From: Chelonoidis abingdonii
Taxonomy: Eukaryota; Chordata; Testudines; Testudinidae
NCBI RefSeq assembly: GCF_003597395.2
Contig: NC_133776.1
Span: 35,500,070 to 35,564,069 of the forward strand
Length of the DNA: 64,000 nucleotides
Reading direction: 5' to 3'
Numbering within the stretch: the stretch's first letter is position 1; each line of letters starts with the position of its first letter. The notes below the pieces were generated by a model that saw only the letters and a program-made list of their open reading frames with translations, was not told where the DNA came from and made no database searches. The translations under genes were made by a program, and so were the position numbers. Below, one piece after another: positions 47,500-59,165 of the stretch.

Positions 47500-48356
47500 T
47501 GTCAAGGTTCCTCCCCCACTCTGAACTTTAGGGTACAGATGGGGGGACCTGCATAAACACCTCTAAGCTCAACTACCAGCTTAGATCTGGTCTCGCTGCC
47601 ACCATCCAGATTTCTGAGTACCAGGAACACTCTCTTTCCCCCAGAAACCTTCCCCTCCCTGGATAGCCTTGAGAGACTTCTTCACTAAGTTCCTGGTGAA
47701 CACTGACCCAACCCCTTGGCTCTTGATGCAAGGAGAACTTAACCATGCCCCCTCCTTTCCCTCACCAATTCCTGGTGAGTCCAGATCCAATCTCCTTGGA
47801 TCTTAAAACGAGGAAAAATCAATCAGGTTCTTAAAAAGAAGGCTTTTAATTAAAGGAAAGAAAGGTAAAAGTCATCTCTGTAAAATCAGGATGGAAAATA
47901 ACTTTGCAGGGTAATCAGATTCATATAGCCCAGAGGAACCCCCTCTAGCCTTAGGTTCAAAGTTACAGCAAACAGAGGTAAAATCCTCTCAGCAAAAAGG
48001 AACATTTACAAGTTGAGAAAACAAAAATAAGACTAACACACCTTGCCTGGCTGTTGCTTACAAGTTTGAAATATGAGAGACTGGTTCAGAAAGATTTGAG
48101 AGAGCCTGGATTGATGTCTGGTCCCTCTTAGTCCCAAGAGCAAACAACCACCAAAACAAAGAGCACAAACAAAAGCCTTCCCCCCACCAAGATTTGAAAG
48201 TATCTTGTCCCCTTATTGGTCCTTTGGGTCAAGTGTCGGCCAGGTTTCCTGAGCTTTTAACCTTTACAGGTAAAAGGATTTTGGTGTCTTTGGCCATGAG
48301 GGATTTTATAGTATTGTACACAGGAGGGCTGTTCCCTTCTCTTTATAGTTATGACA
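47500..48356 (+). mobile_element. Solo LTR, family A, at the Harbinger right boundary
   Basis: Starts TGTCAAGGTTCCTCC and ends TATAGTTATGACA, flanked by the perfect 5-bp duplication CCTTA (47495-47499 and 48357-48361). Homologous to 44082-45091. The left duplication overlaps the last two bases and the TTA of the outer Harbinger, so the LTR landed exactly on that boundary. No internal region. Confidence 0.9.
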
Positions 48357-48414
48357 CCTTAGAATATGCGCTAAATACTGATGCCAAAAAATCCATTCCA
48401 CGGCCACCTTGTAT

Positions 48415-48530
48415 TTAGATGTGACATTCTGACTACCTTTCCCAGAGCTGAAGAACTCTGTGTAACTCAAAAGCTTTGTCTCTCTCACCAACAGAAGTTG
48501 GTCCAATAAACAATACTATCACACACACCT
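48415..48530 (+). repeat. Penelope-like 3' end fragment
   Basis: 'aagctttgtctctctcaccaacagaagttggtccaataaa' and the following text match a common turtle 3' terminus that I associate with Penelope-type repeats, with an AATAAA signal near 48506. Short and truncated. Confidence 0.45.
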
Positions 48531-48950
48531 TGTCACTCTCATGACATTTTCAGTCATTCAAAGAATTATAAAATGTTTGCCTTATTCAAATCTTATGGCT
48601 AAGCTTAATGCTGAAGTTTGTTCATCCTTCTCATATAAAGAAATAAGGGATGCCAAAATGTGGGACTAGCAGAGTGGCACAAAATGAAAAGCATGTAACA
48701 GAATGTACTAGAGATGCCTGTTTTTCAACTAGCTCTACTTTGTGCAACTTACATATGCAAAGATTTTCATATGTGTAGTTTGAATTCATGTTAGAGCTTT
48801 CCAGAGCAAGAGCAAATAATTTGGGTCTTTCAAAGTAAGTCAGAATTTTCAAGCACAAACTGAAGGAGAGAGCACACCTCCAATGAGGAAGCTCTTTATA
48901 AGATATCTGGTTCATAACTCACATCAGCTGTAACTACTTAAGATTTATAA

Positions 48951-49237
48951 CAGTGGTAGGCAACCTATGGCACGCGTGCCGAAGGCGGCACACAAGCTGA
49001 TTTTCAGTGGCACTCAGGTCCGGGGGCCTCTGCCTTTTAATTTAATTTTAAATGAAGCTCTTAAACATTTTTAAAACCTTATTTACTTTACGTACAACAA
49101 TAGTTTAGTTATGTATTATAGACATAGATAGAGACCTTCTAAAAACGTGAAAATGTATTACTGGCACATGATCTCTTAAATCAGAGTGAATAAAATGAAG
49201 ACTCTGCACACCACTTCTGAAAGGTTGCCGACCCCTG
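48951..49237. mobile_element. hAT-type MITE
   Basis: CAGTGGTAGGCAACCTATGG at the left and AGGTTGCCGACCCCTG at the right are inverted repeats. The flanks ATTTATAA (48943-48950) and GTTTATAA (49238-49245) match at 7 of 8. It resembles the outer left part of 31707-33123. Confidence 0.85.
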
Positions 49238-49884
49238 GTTTATAATCTAAACAAATTTATGCCACCATATAAACATTTTAGCCTGTCACACTGTCTGGAG
49301 TGGTTCACGACTGTGAGTGCCAACCTCAGGGCAGACTGCCAAAAAGCAGGACAGACAAACTGGTTGTGTTTTCTACAATTAGATTTCACCAGCCCAGTAA
49401 CAAATGTGAACTCCTAAAGCACCATAACAATATTACTAAGGAGTTACAGACAGTGCCCTTGGGCATTCCAGTCTGTTTTGCCATTCAGGCAAATTGGACT
49501 TAAAGTGATAGTGGATTGCTACATACCAAAGATTACAAAAGATTCAGGTATCTCCCATTCCCAGACATTTACCCCAGGTCATTTTGTACCTTAAACCTCT
49601 CACATCAAAGCCAACTCTTGTAGCCAATCCTGTAATAAATTTAACTAAAGATTTGTTAACTAGGAAAAAGAAATAAGAGAGTTATGACAAGGTTAAAGCA
49701 GGCAAACATATATACACAAATGACTTGTAGTCTATGGTTTCCAAAAAGTGACAGAGCTGTAGTAATCTTTCAGCTCTGGATGTCTTTTAGGGCTAACCCA
49801 GGTTGACCCTGGGCATTGCGGTTTCTGTTTCTGTTCTAGCTCCGACCCAGTAAGAGTCCAAACAGCAAAGAGATGAAAAAATTT

Positions 49885-50025
49885 CCTGTCAGCTATTTTT
49901 ATTTGTAATAAAAAATAAATATAAAGTAAGCACTGTACACTTTGTATTGTGTTGTAATTTAAATCAATATATTTGAAAATGTAGAACACATCCAAAAATA
50001 TTTAAATAAATAAATAAATTTTATT
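49885..50025 (+). mobile_element. hAT 3' fragment (same family as 14507-15838)
   Basis: Contains 'gtaagcactgtacactttgtatt' and 'caatatatttgaaaatgtag', which match the 3' part of the hAT element at 14507-15838 (compare 15675-15750). Terminal repeat not retained. Confidence 0.7.
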
Positions 50026-52248
50026 TTGTCCTTTCAAGTGCCAAGTGCTATGTAAATAATAAGAATAATCCCTAGTTTTCTCTGGCTCTACTTGTCTCCT
50101 GCACTTTCGCTTTATCAAATATTTTTCTGTCCTCTTACTCTCAAATCCTACAGCCTCTTTGTCCCCATTTCTTTTGTAGTTTTCCTTTTTCAGGGTCAGC
50201 TTTAGGCTTCTGCAATTGGGAACATGCAGTCACCTGTTCATTTTAAAAGTACTTAATCCTGCCTGCACCTGCTATGGCTGTTAAAATTATTCTTAATAGC
50301 AATAGGTAAATTAGCGATTTCTTATGCCTGTGAGTTTGCTTTTTTAAACAAAAAGCAAAATTTAAAAGCTAGTGCTGCCATAGGTCATCATTTCTGAAAG
50401 CCACACCTTTCATAATGCACAATATCAGTACATAGTACAATTTACATTCTAAAGGAATTCTTATCAAGAACAACAGAAACAAAGATTCAAGAATTCACAA
50501 AGGCAATTGTGAGACGAAGCAAATTCTCTGTGCTTGTCACAAGAATTGAGGTCAAAAACATCCATTTTAAAGCAATTAACCCAGTAGGCTAAGTGACAAG
50601 GAAAACAATCGTGCTGGAAGACTAATGGGCTATTAAAACCATCCTGTCTCACTACTGATGGGCCTACAAAATTAAGTTTGGGATTAGGTATAGAGGATCA
50701 GGGGCTAACTGCAAGTGCCATATTTGCATGTGAAGGATTCTTTCAAAACATTAGCAAAAATTACAGCAAGTCTCTCTGATAGGCAAGGTTGCTATTATAC
50801 TCCATGAAAAATTCAAACAAATAAACATAATACGCTAATTGGTCATGTCTGGTCCCATTTGAAGAGATGTGTTTACTTTTTTTAATTAATGTAAATATTT
50901 CAATGGATTATTAAATGCAGGGAAGTCATGGTAACATTTCTATAAATCATTATCAGAGTTGACCCTTTTTCAATCAAGAAAATGTAGCTATAGGAAACAG
51001 TCAAATAAAAATGATTGAATTACAATATTTGTACTTCTAAGAATTTTCTTTTGATGTTTCCCATGCACTGCCATGACATTAACCTAATGAAAAGGGAAAA
51101 TTATTGATAGCCCTGCTTTTTCCTGTAACAGGAAAGCAGACTGCATTGTAGAGAGGAAGGGAGTAATCACAGCAATTTGGTTTTCATTAATCCATAAGCC
51201 AAACTTTAGCTAACTTTTTTAAAGGAAATTTTGAATTCCTGTGCTAGGTGCTAGACTGACATCTCAGAAGACTGAAGAGCCTTGACTACCCACAGACAAA
51301 GTGTAGCACAGACATCAGAATACTAGGGTTCCCAAATTTCCCCTACTAAAATATTTTAAAACCCATTCCTATAGAAATCACTTCTACTGATTGACAGGGT
51401 AATTCATTTTCCATTTCTTTTTGACCTTGGCAGAAACAAGAGTGCTAATTGTGATGGTGGTTACCACTCCATAATGAATTGTTCTGAAACCCCCAATTTA
51501 TTTCACATAGACCACTTAAAAGCTGTCATAATTTAAAACTTCCAACCTGAGCTGGATTTGAACGTGAACTTTGGTTTTTCATTGTTCTGAATCATTTTGA
51601 TGCAAAGGAACAGGACGCGAAAGATGTATCAGGAAAAGCAATTAACAGGAGGATACAAGATGTGTTAGTTAATGTAGGCCATCAGCTACTCCTAACATAG
51701 CTCAGTCCCTCTTCCAGCTCCTGGGTGTATAAGTTAGACTCACATAGATATCCTTACCGATATGTAATGTATGGCCATTATTTTGAATCTGGCCCTAAGC
51801 CAAGAGAAAATATTACTTGACAGGATAAACGAATGAGCAAAAGAAAACTACCAAGAAACCACTACCGTGAACATGTACAAGGCCAAATGTATCACCTGAG
51901 CTCATGGATGCAGTCACAGGCTGAGGCATTCAGAGCAGGAAGAATTTTTCTGTTACACTACATGGGTTGCTTATCGTGAATATGTTAGTTTGTAAAAACA
52001 CCTAAAGAAAGGAGCTAGGGAAAAGAGGGGACAAGGATTAAAAGACACTTAAGTAACAAATCGGATCTTATTTCCAGATGATCTTACAAGCACTCATTTT
52101 AGACAGAGAGGCCTACAGATGTCCTTTGTCCAGCCATGAAGAAATGAGCATGGTACTTCTCTCCCTGTTAAACAGCTGCTCTTGGGTGGTTCACACCAGC
52201 AGGAATGTGTGGTCTGCCCTTCTGTGTGTGGAGGATGCCAATGACCCT

Positions 52249-53771
52249 TGTGACATTGCACCCCATAATGCTTTATATAAATATGCTTAAGTAAATATGA
52301 CATAAATGGAATATGTTTTTTGCTAGATATGCCATGTAACATATATCTGAAAAGGTTATTATCTACTAGATATATTAATCCTATTTACATGCATGTATTA
52401 TTTTTGTATTTGAAGTTATGAATATTGGCTATGTACTTGTTTGATTTTAAGTAGCCTCAGTGAAGCAGTTGGTCAGCTTCCTGAGAAAAGACTGTTCTCA
52501 GTAAGTGCTCCATCAAGAAACATTTAAGCCAGGGGTCGGCAACCTTTGGCACACAGCTCGCCAGGGTAAGCACTCTGGTGAGCTGGGCCAGTTTGTTTAC
52601 CTGCCGCGTCCGCAGGTTCGGCCAATCACAGCTCCCACTGGCTGTAGTTTGCCGCTCCAGGCCAATGGGAGCGGCAGAAAGTGGTGCAGGCCAAGGGATG
52701 TGCTGGCTGCCACTTCTCACCAGCCCCATTGGCCTGGGATGGTGAACCGTGGCCAGTGGGAGCCACGATCGGCTGAACCTGCGGACGCAGCAGGTAAACA
52801 AAGCAGCCTGACCTGCCAGGGTGTTTACCCTGGTGAGCCGCGTGCCAAAGGTTGCCAACCGCTGACTTAAGTTAACAATGAACTTTTGAGATGCCAATCC
52901 ACATCTGAGCTTTCCTGGGAACGTGGCCTGGCTTGTAAGGAACTGAGTCATGCATGGACATATGACTTGCCCCTGTGACTCCAAAACTCCATCTTGGAGC
53001 TGGATTCTGCATAGAAGAAGAGAAGGGGTTTCCACCCACAAGAGGAAGTCTATTTAAGCCCCTGGAAACCCCTCCATTTTGTCATCAGTTGGCTCAAGAG
53101 ATAGCCTCCCCACCACCAAAGGTTACTGAAAGAAACTGGAACAAAGGACAGTAACCACAGGGGTGTGAGTGATTGCTGGACCCAGGCTAGAAGGAGGCTA
53201 GTCTATAAAAGAAGCTTACTGAAACACCTCTGAGGGTGAGATTTCATCTGTAATGACTTTCTTACTGTATTAGGCTTAGACTTGTGTGTTTTATTTTATT
53301 TTACTTGGTAATTCACTTTGTTCTGTCTGTTATTACTTGGAACCACTTAAATCCTACTTTTTGTATTTACTAAAATCAATTTTTACTTATTAATTAACCC
53401 AGAGTATGTATTAATACCTGGAGGGGCGGAGAACAGCTGTGCATAGCTCTCTATCAGTGTTATAGAGGGCAAACAATTTATGAGTTTATCCTGTATAAGC
53501 TTTATACAAGGTAAAACTGATTTATTTAGGGCTTGAACCCCATTGGGAGTTCGATATCTGAGTGCTGGAGACAGGATCACTTCTTAAGCTGTTTTCAGCT
53601 AAGCCTGCAGCTTTTAGGGGACGTGGTCTGTGTTTGTAGCAGGCTAGCATGTCTGGCTCAAACAAGGCAGGGTACTGAAGTCTCAAGCTGGCAGGGAAAA
53701 CAGGCTTAGAGGTAGTCTCGGCACATTAGGTGGCAGTTCCCAAGAGGGGTTCTGTGATGCAACCCGTCACA
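52249..53771 (+). mobile_element. Solo LTR, family B, interrupted by a hAT element
   Basis: TGTGACATTGCACCCC at the left and ATGCAACCCGTCACA at the right form TG...CA ends. Flanks ACCCT (52244-52248) and ACCCC (53772-53776) match at 4 of 5. Without the hAT insertion (52530-52864 plus duplication) it is about 1.2 kb. No gag or pol. Unrelated in sequence to family A. Confidence 0.7.
52530..52864. mobile_element. Foldback hAT MITE (long inverted arms)
   Basis: Starts CAGGGGTCGGCAACCTTTGG and ends CCAAAGGTTGCCAACCGCTG. Complementarity continues far inward: the left 'tttgtttacctgccgcgtccgc' (near 52593) pairs with the right 'gcggacgcagcaggtaaacaaa' (near 52781), with a centre near 52697. The arms are about 150 bp, so a single strand could fold into one long hairpin. 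Flanks ATTTAAGC and ACTTAAGT match at 6 of 8. Confidence 0.85.
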
Positions 53772-53960
53772 ACCCCAACCTCTTGTTCCACACTGGTCCA
53801 TGGAGTGATACAGCTGGCATCTAATGCCTCTCTCTGTGCACATGGAATAGTACCAGGGAGACAGTCTGCCAAAAACTCTCTCTCCAGTGCTTATTCTGGG
53901 ACAGTGTGGTCCCATCCACTCCCTGCTCAGCGCTTGTGGCCACCATCTCACTCAGAGTGA

Positions 53961-54115
53961 AGGAGGACAGGAGAAGATTGCTAGACACCACAGCACCTGA
54001 TGATTGCTTGTTCTGTTCATTCCCTCTGGGGCACCTGGAATTGGCTGCTGTTGGAAGACAGGATACAGGGCTGGATGCATCTTTGGTCTAACCTAGTATG
54101 ACCGTTCTTATGTTC
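53961..54115 (+). repeat. CR1/L3-type LINE 3' end
   Basis: Text from 'tgatgattgcttgttctg' to 'accgttcttatgttc' matches the 3' end of the larger element at 54375-56658 (compare 56544-56658). Only the 3' part is present. Confidence 0.7.
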
Positions 54116-54374
54116 AGCATAAGTCACTGGTGAAAAGCAAAGCAAAGAAAGTGGGGTTTGAGAAGATTTGAAGGACAGTTAGGGTGCATTTTGCAGAGGG
54201 AGAGGGAACATCACAAAAAAGGCAGAAAAGCAAGAATGGGAGGAGGAGATGAAGACATCAACAGGCTGTAAAGAACAGATATAGTCCAGCAGGTGACATG
54301 AGGGGTGACAGAAGACAAGATGCAGGTCGGGGAAGAACTATTCATAACCTTAAATGAGGACACAGCATTTTAAT

Positions 54375-56658
54375 TTTATGCACAAAGTAACAAGGAACTA
54401 CTTAAAGGATGTGAGGAGGGGTGACATTGCCAGACGCAAGAGAGGAGATGATTTAGAGCTGCAAGCTGTGTGGAAACTTTTTAAAGACACCATAATAGAG
54501 GCTCAACTTAAATGGATATCCCAAATTAAAAAACATGGTAAGAGCCAAAAAAAGAGCCACCGTGGCTAAACAACAAAGTAAAAGAAACAGTGAGAGGCAA
54601 AAAGACATCCTTTAAAAAGTGGAAGTTAAATCCTAGTGAGGAAAATAGAAAGGAGCATAAACACTGGCAAATGAAGTGTAAAAATACAATTAGGAAGGCC
54701 AAAAAAGAATGTGAGGAACAGTTAGCCAAAGACTCAAAAAGTAATATCAATTTTTTTTTTAAGTACATCAGAAGCAGGAAGCCTGTTAAACAACCAGTGG
54801 GGCCACTGGACAATCAAGGTGCTAAAGGAGCACTCAGGGATGATAAGGCCATTGCAGAGAAACTAAATGAATTCTTTGCATTGGTCTTCAGGGCTGAGGA
54901 TGTGAGGGAGATTCCCAAATCTGAGCCATTCTTTTTAGGTGACAGATCTGAGGAACTGTCCCAGATTGAGGTATCATTAGAGGAGGTTTTGAAACAAACT
55001 GATCAATTAAACAGCCATAAGTCACCAGGACCAGATGGTATTCAACCTAGAGTTCTGAAGGAACTCAAATGTGAAATTGCAGAACTGTAGTCTGTAACCT
55101 ATCATTTAAATCAGCTTCTGTACCAGATGACTGGAGGATAGCTAATGTGACGCCAATTTTTTAAAACGGCTCCAGAGGTGATCCCAGCAATTACAGGCCT
55201 GTAAGCATGACTTCAGTAGCGGGGAAACTATAATAAAGAATAATATTGTCAGACATATAGATTAACATGATTTGTGGAGGAAGAGTCAACGTGGTTTTAG
55301 TAAAGGGAAATCATGCTTCACCAATCTACTAGAATTCTTTGAGGGGGTCAACAAGCATGTGGACCAAGGGGATCCCGTGGATATAGCATACTTAGATTTT
55401 CAGAAAGCCTTTGACAAGGTCCCTTACCAAAGGCTCTTAAGCGAAGTAAGCAGTCATGGGACGAGAGGGAAGGTCCTCACATGGACTGGTAACTGGTTAA
55501 AAGATAGGAAACAAAGGGTAGGTATAAATGATCAGTTTTCAGAATAGAGAGAGGTAAATAGTGGTGTCCCCCAGGGGTCCGTTCTGGGACCAGGCCTATT
55601 CAACATATACATAAATGATCTGGAAAAAGGGGTAAATGGTGAAGTGGGAAAATTTGCAGATGATACAAAATTACTAAAGATAGTTAAGACCCAGGCAGAC
55701 TGCAAAGAGTTACAAAAGGATCTCTCAAAACTGAGTGACTGGGCAACAAAATGGTAGATTAAATTTAATATTGATAAATACAAAGTAATGCACATTGGAA
55801 AGCATAATCCCAACTATACATATAAAATGATGGGGTATAAGTTAGCTGTTACCACTCAAGAAAGAGATCTTGGAGTCATTGTGGATAGTTCTTTGAAAAC
55901 ATCCACTCAATGTGGAGTGGCAGTCAAAAAAGTGAACAGAATGCTGGGAATAATTAAGAAAGGGATAGATAATAGGACAGAAAATATCATGATGCCTCTA
56001 TATTAATCCATGGTATGCCCACATCTTGAATACTTCATGGAGATGTGGTCACCCCATCTCAAAAAAGATATATTGGAATTGAAAAAGGTTCAGAAAAGGA
56101 CAACAAAAATGATTAGGGGTATGGAACGGCTTCTATATGAGGAGACATAAATAAGACTGGGCCTTTTCAGCTTGGAAAAGAGACGGCTAAGTGGAGATCT
56201 GATTGAGGTCTATAAAGTCATGACCAGTGTAGAGAAAGTAGATAAGGAAGTGTTGTTTACTGCTTCTCATAACACAAGAACTAGGAGTCACAAAATGAAA
56301 TTAGTAGGCAGCGAGTTTAAAACAAATATAAGGAAGTATTTCTTCACACAATACACAGTTAACCTGTGGAACTCCTTGCCAGAGGATGTTGTGAAGGCCA
56401 ACACCACTACAGGGTTCAAACAAGAACTTGATAAATTCATGGAGGATAGGTCCATCGATGGCTATTAGCCAGGATGGGCAGGAACGGTGTTCCTAGCCTC
56501 TGTTTGCCAGAAGCTAGGAATGAGTGACAGGGGATGGATCACTTGATGATTGCCTGCTCTATTCATTCCCTCTGGGGCACCTGGCACTGGCCACTGTCAG
56601 AAGACAGGATACTGAGCTAGATGGATCTTTGGTCTGACCCAGTAGGTTCATTCTTATG
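54375..56658 (+). pseudogene. CR1-clade LINE, reverse-transcriptase pseudogene, 2.3 kb
   Basis: A long non-LTR retrotransposon copy. From left: a linker rich in basic residues (54390-54700), KSPGPDGIQPRVLKEL (55019-55067), GFSKGKSCFTNLLEF (55293-55340), the first catalytic motif AYLDFQKAFDKVP (55387-55425), GVPQGSVLGPGLFNIYINDL (near 55563-55625), the catalytic FADDTKLL (55652-55675), then the C-terminal region HPHLEY-like. The 3' untranslated end (56460-56658) has 'ttggtctgacccagtaggttc'. Stops at about 55087 and 55545 and frameshifts near 55160 break it. The endonuclease domain and 5' end are missing, as usual for truncated insertions. Confidence 0.9.
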
Positions 56659-58184
56659 GGTACAGAATGCTGGATTAGATTGGAGGGGGAGACTCAGTGG
56701 TTGGAGAGCTGCAGCAGGCTTTTGCTAATGGGGAAGAAGTGAGTGGATTGATTCAGTGAGTCCCTATGAGAAGTGAAGGAGAAGGAGGAGTGAAAGATAA
56801 TCCCAAGTTCAGGCTTGCTCAAACCAGGGGTCACCCTTTGGACAGGGTCTGGGTTTTTGTTTTTAATTTAATAGCTAGAAGAAATTGCAAAAGGATGCTT
56901 GTTCTAGTGCCTACAAAAGTCTTCCACAGCCCTCAGCAGGGGTCCAGTATTTCTTCTGGCCACCAGAGGTTAATGTGGTCTAGCACTAAGAGCAGGAGGA
57001 CTGTTTTTCTCCACTCCCAGTGTGCCCTCTGGAGTGACAGGGGAAAATAGCAGGAAGCTAGAGGTGCCAGCGGGCAGACCCAGGGTCTTGACAGCAAGGA
57101 ATGAAAGTGAACAGAATGGGGAAGAGGCTAGGGGGTCATGGACTTCAGGCCTGATCTTCCAGTTTTTCCCAAGCGTTCAGTTCTGTTATTAGTATGAATG
57201 TGATCTTCAAAAAGCAAGTCAGCCGTGGAGCCTGGCTTCCCCGGTGATTGGCTCAAGAATCTTAACCTTAAGATGTGCCTCTAGTAGGTCATTTACAACC
57301 TATGCCTAGAGACCCCATAGGCAGCTTAGAGGGCATGTGTATCTTTATCTGTAGAGATCCCAACTTATCTCAAAGAAACTGTATATGAAGTTAAAGCAAC
57401 TTGATAACTACCGGTAGTTACTCTCACACTCAGGTGTATGATTTGGTAACTTGGTCAAGCCTCTCTGACTAAATGGAACAATTTGGACAGTTTGGGTCAT
57501 TGCTACAGGACAATTATGTTGTCTTTAGGGTACCCAACTTTGTAGTAGTTGGAGTTTAGGTCCCTCCTTTATGAAAGGTTTCTTTTCACAAAGGAAACAT
57601 TTACAGCAACTGCAAAATGAGGGTCTGGGATTATTTGTATATTGTGCCCAATTTATATGCATGCTAGCAGGTTTTAGAACAACCTGCGTTCAGCAACATC
57701 TGCTTGCAAAGGGAACTGAAAGTTAAAGGGAAATTTCAACCCTTATGCTGCCGGATACTGGAAATAGGTATTTGACTTCTCACTGGCTGAGACAAATGTT
57801 AAATCATCTTCATATCAGTCATCAACTGCTTCTACAATGGCAGCAGACAGGCTCTCAGCTACTCTGCTACAGCTGGGTGTGGCTGAATTATTTAGGTAGA
57901 AGAGATTTAAAAAAAAAAATTAAAAAAAAACCACACACACCAGCATCACAATTAAAAGTGTAGTAATGCAAAGCTAAAACAAATATAAATGGGTGACCCT
58001 CATACCCTCATTGATATTGCACACAGGAAACAATGGCTGCCAAAATCATATGACATTGCTTGTACCAACTCTTCAGTAGAACCATCATAATGCATCTAAC
58101 TGTACAATACAATTCCATAGGGAATAGAGAGGAGGTATTTCTCTCCTAAATCCCTCTGCTGAGCAGTTTATGGCCAAAAGCTTT

Positions 58185-58490
58185 GTTATTATTATTCAGT
58201 AGCACCTAGAGTTTTCAAGTGAGATGGAGAGAGGCCCTTATGCCAGGCCCACCACATGGATAGTAAGATACATACCCTACCCGTCACATACTAAAATGAA
58301 AGCGTGTCAAAATAATCAAGACAAACAAGTGAGAAAAAGGGAAGAGACTCAATTTCACTCTGTTCTAGACAAGACCATGGAGATGTAAAGTAACTTGCCC
58401 AAAGTTGCACAAGTTTGTGCCCATGTTGGCAAGCGTAGACATGCCTCCTGACTCCCAGCTCAGGGCTCTATGCACTAGTTCATATGCCTC
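58185..58490 (-). repeat. Ancient MIR/core-SINE-like fragment
   Basis: 'agtaacttgcccaaagttgcac', then 'gactcccagctcagggctctatgcac', resemble the reverse complement of MIR. Diverged. Confidence 0.45.
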
Positions 58491-58983
58491 TCTAGGTGGA
58501 AGCCCTTGTAAATGTTAACTTAGCTGGGCAATTTGCTAAACAGAGGCTCTTAAAAGACACACAAATTCTTTGCTTTAATATCCCACAGCAGTGACTTCCA
58601 CAAGTTAAAGTATGTTCTGTTAAAATTACAGATTTAACCCAGATGAAAAGAAACACTTATGTCCTCTTGTATGTTAATTACTGGAATGGCTAAGTGGGAT
58701 TTCCCAACTGGCCTTCTCTATTACATTAATTATCTGATATACCTCTCACATCTCCTGTCTTCTCTTTTCCAAACTAATTAAGTCTACCCATTAAAATCTC
58801 CCTCATAGAAGCACCTTCTCTCTCCCCATCCCACCCATATGCCTCTGTGAAAGTAGAATTAATTATATTGTAAAAATAAGAATGGATTAAAGAAATGTTG
58901 TATGTACCTTTAAGCAGAAATAAGAAATGTTGAAATACAGGTGCCAGGAAAAGAAACATTAGGCATAAACAAGGGTGCTAATG

Positions 58984-59059
58984 NNNNNNNNNNNNNNNNN
59001 NNNNNNNNNNNNNNNNNNNNNNNNNNNNNNNNNNNNNNNNNNNNNNNNNNNNNNNNNNN
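58984..59059. other. Assembly gap (76 N)
   Basis: Run of N. The true gap length may differ from the number written. Confidence 0.99.
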
Positions 59060-59165
59060 AGTTTGTGTCTTGCATGGTGCTCACATTATCTGGGTGTATT
59101 AGCAGAGCGCTGTGCTAATAAAACAGAGTGGTCTGACAAACTGTGAGTCCCGAGTCTAACTTTGA
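59060..59165 (+). repeat. Possible LTR 3' fragment next to the gap
   Basis: Contains an AATAAA signal near 59118 followed by 'gagtcccgagtctaactttgacacc', which looks like the end of an LTR. The rest would be in or left of the gap. Weak. Confidence 0.3.

Noticed and set aside
57745..57963. 72-residue frame near 57.8 kb
   Set aside because: No domain, no splice signals, ends in a low-complexity A-rich stretch; likely chance.
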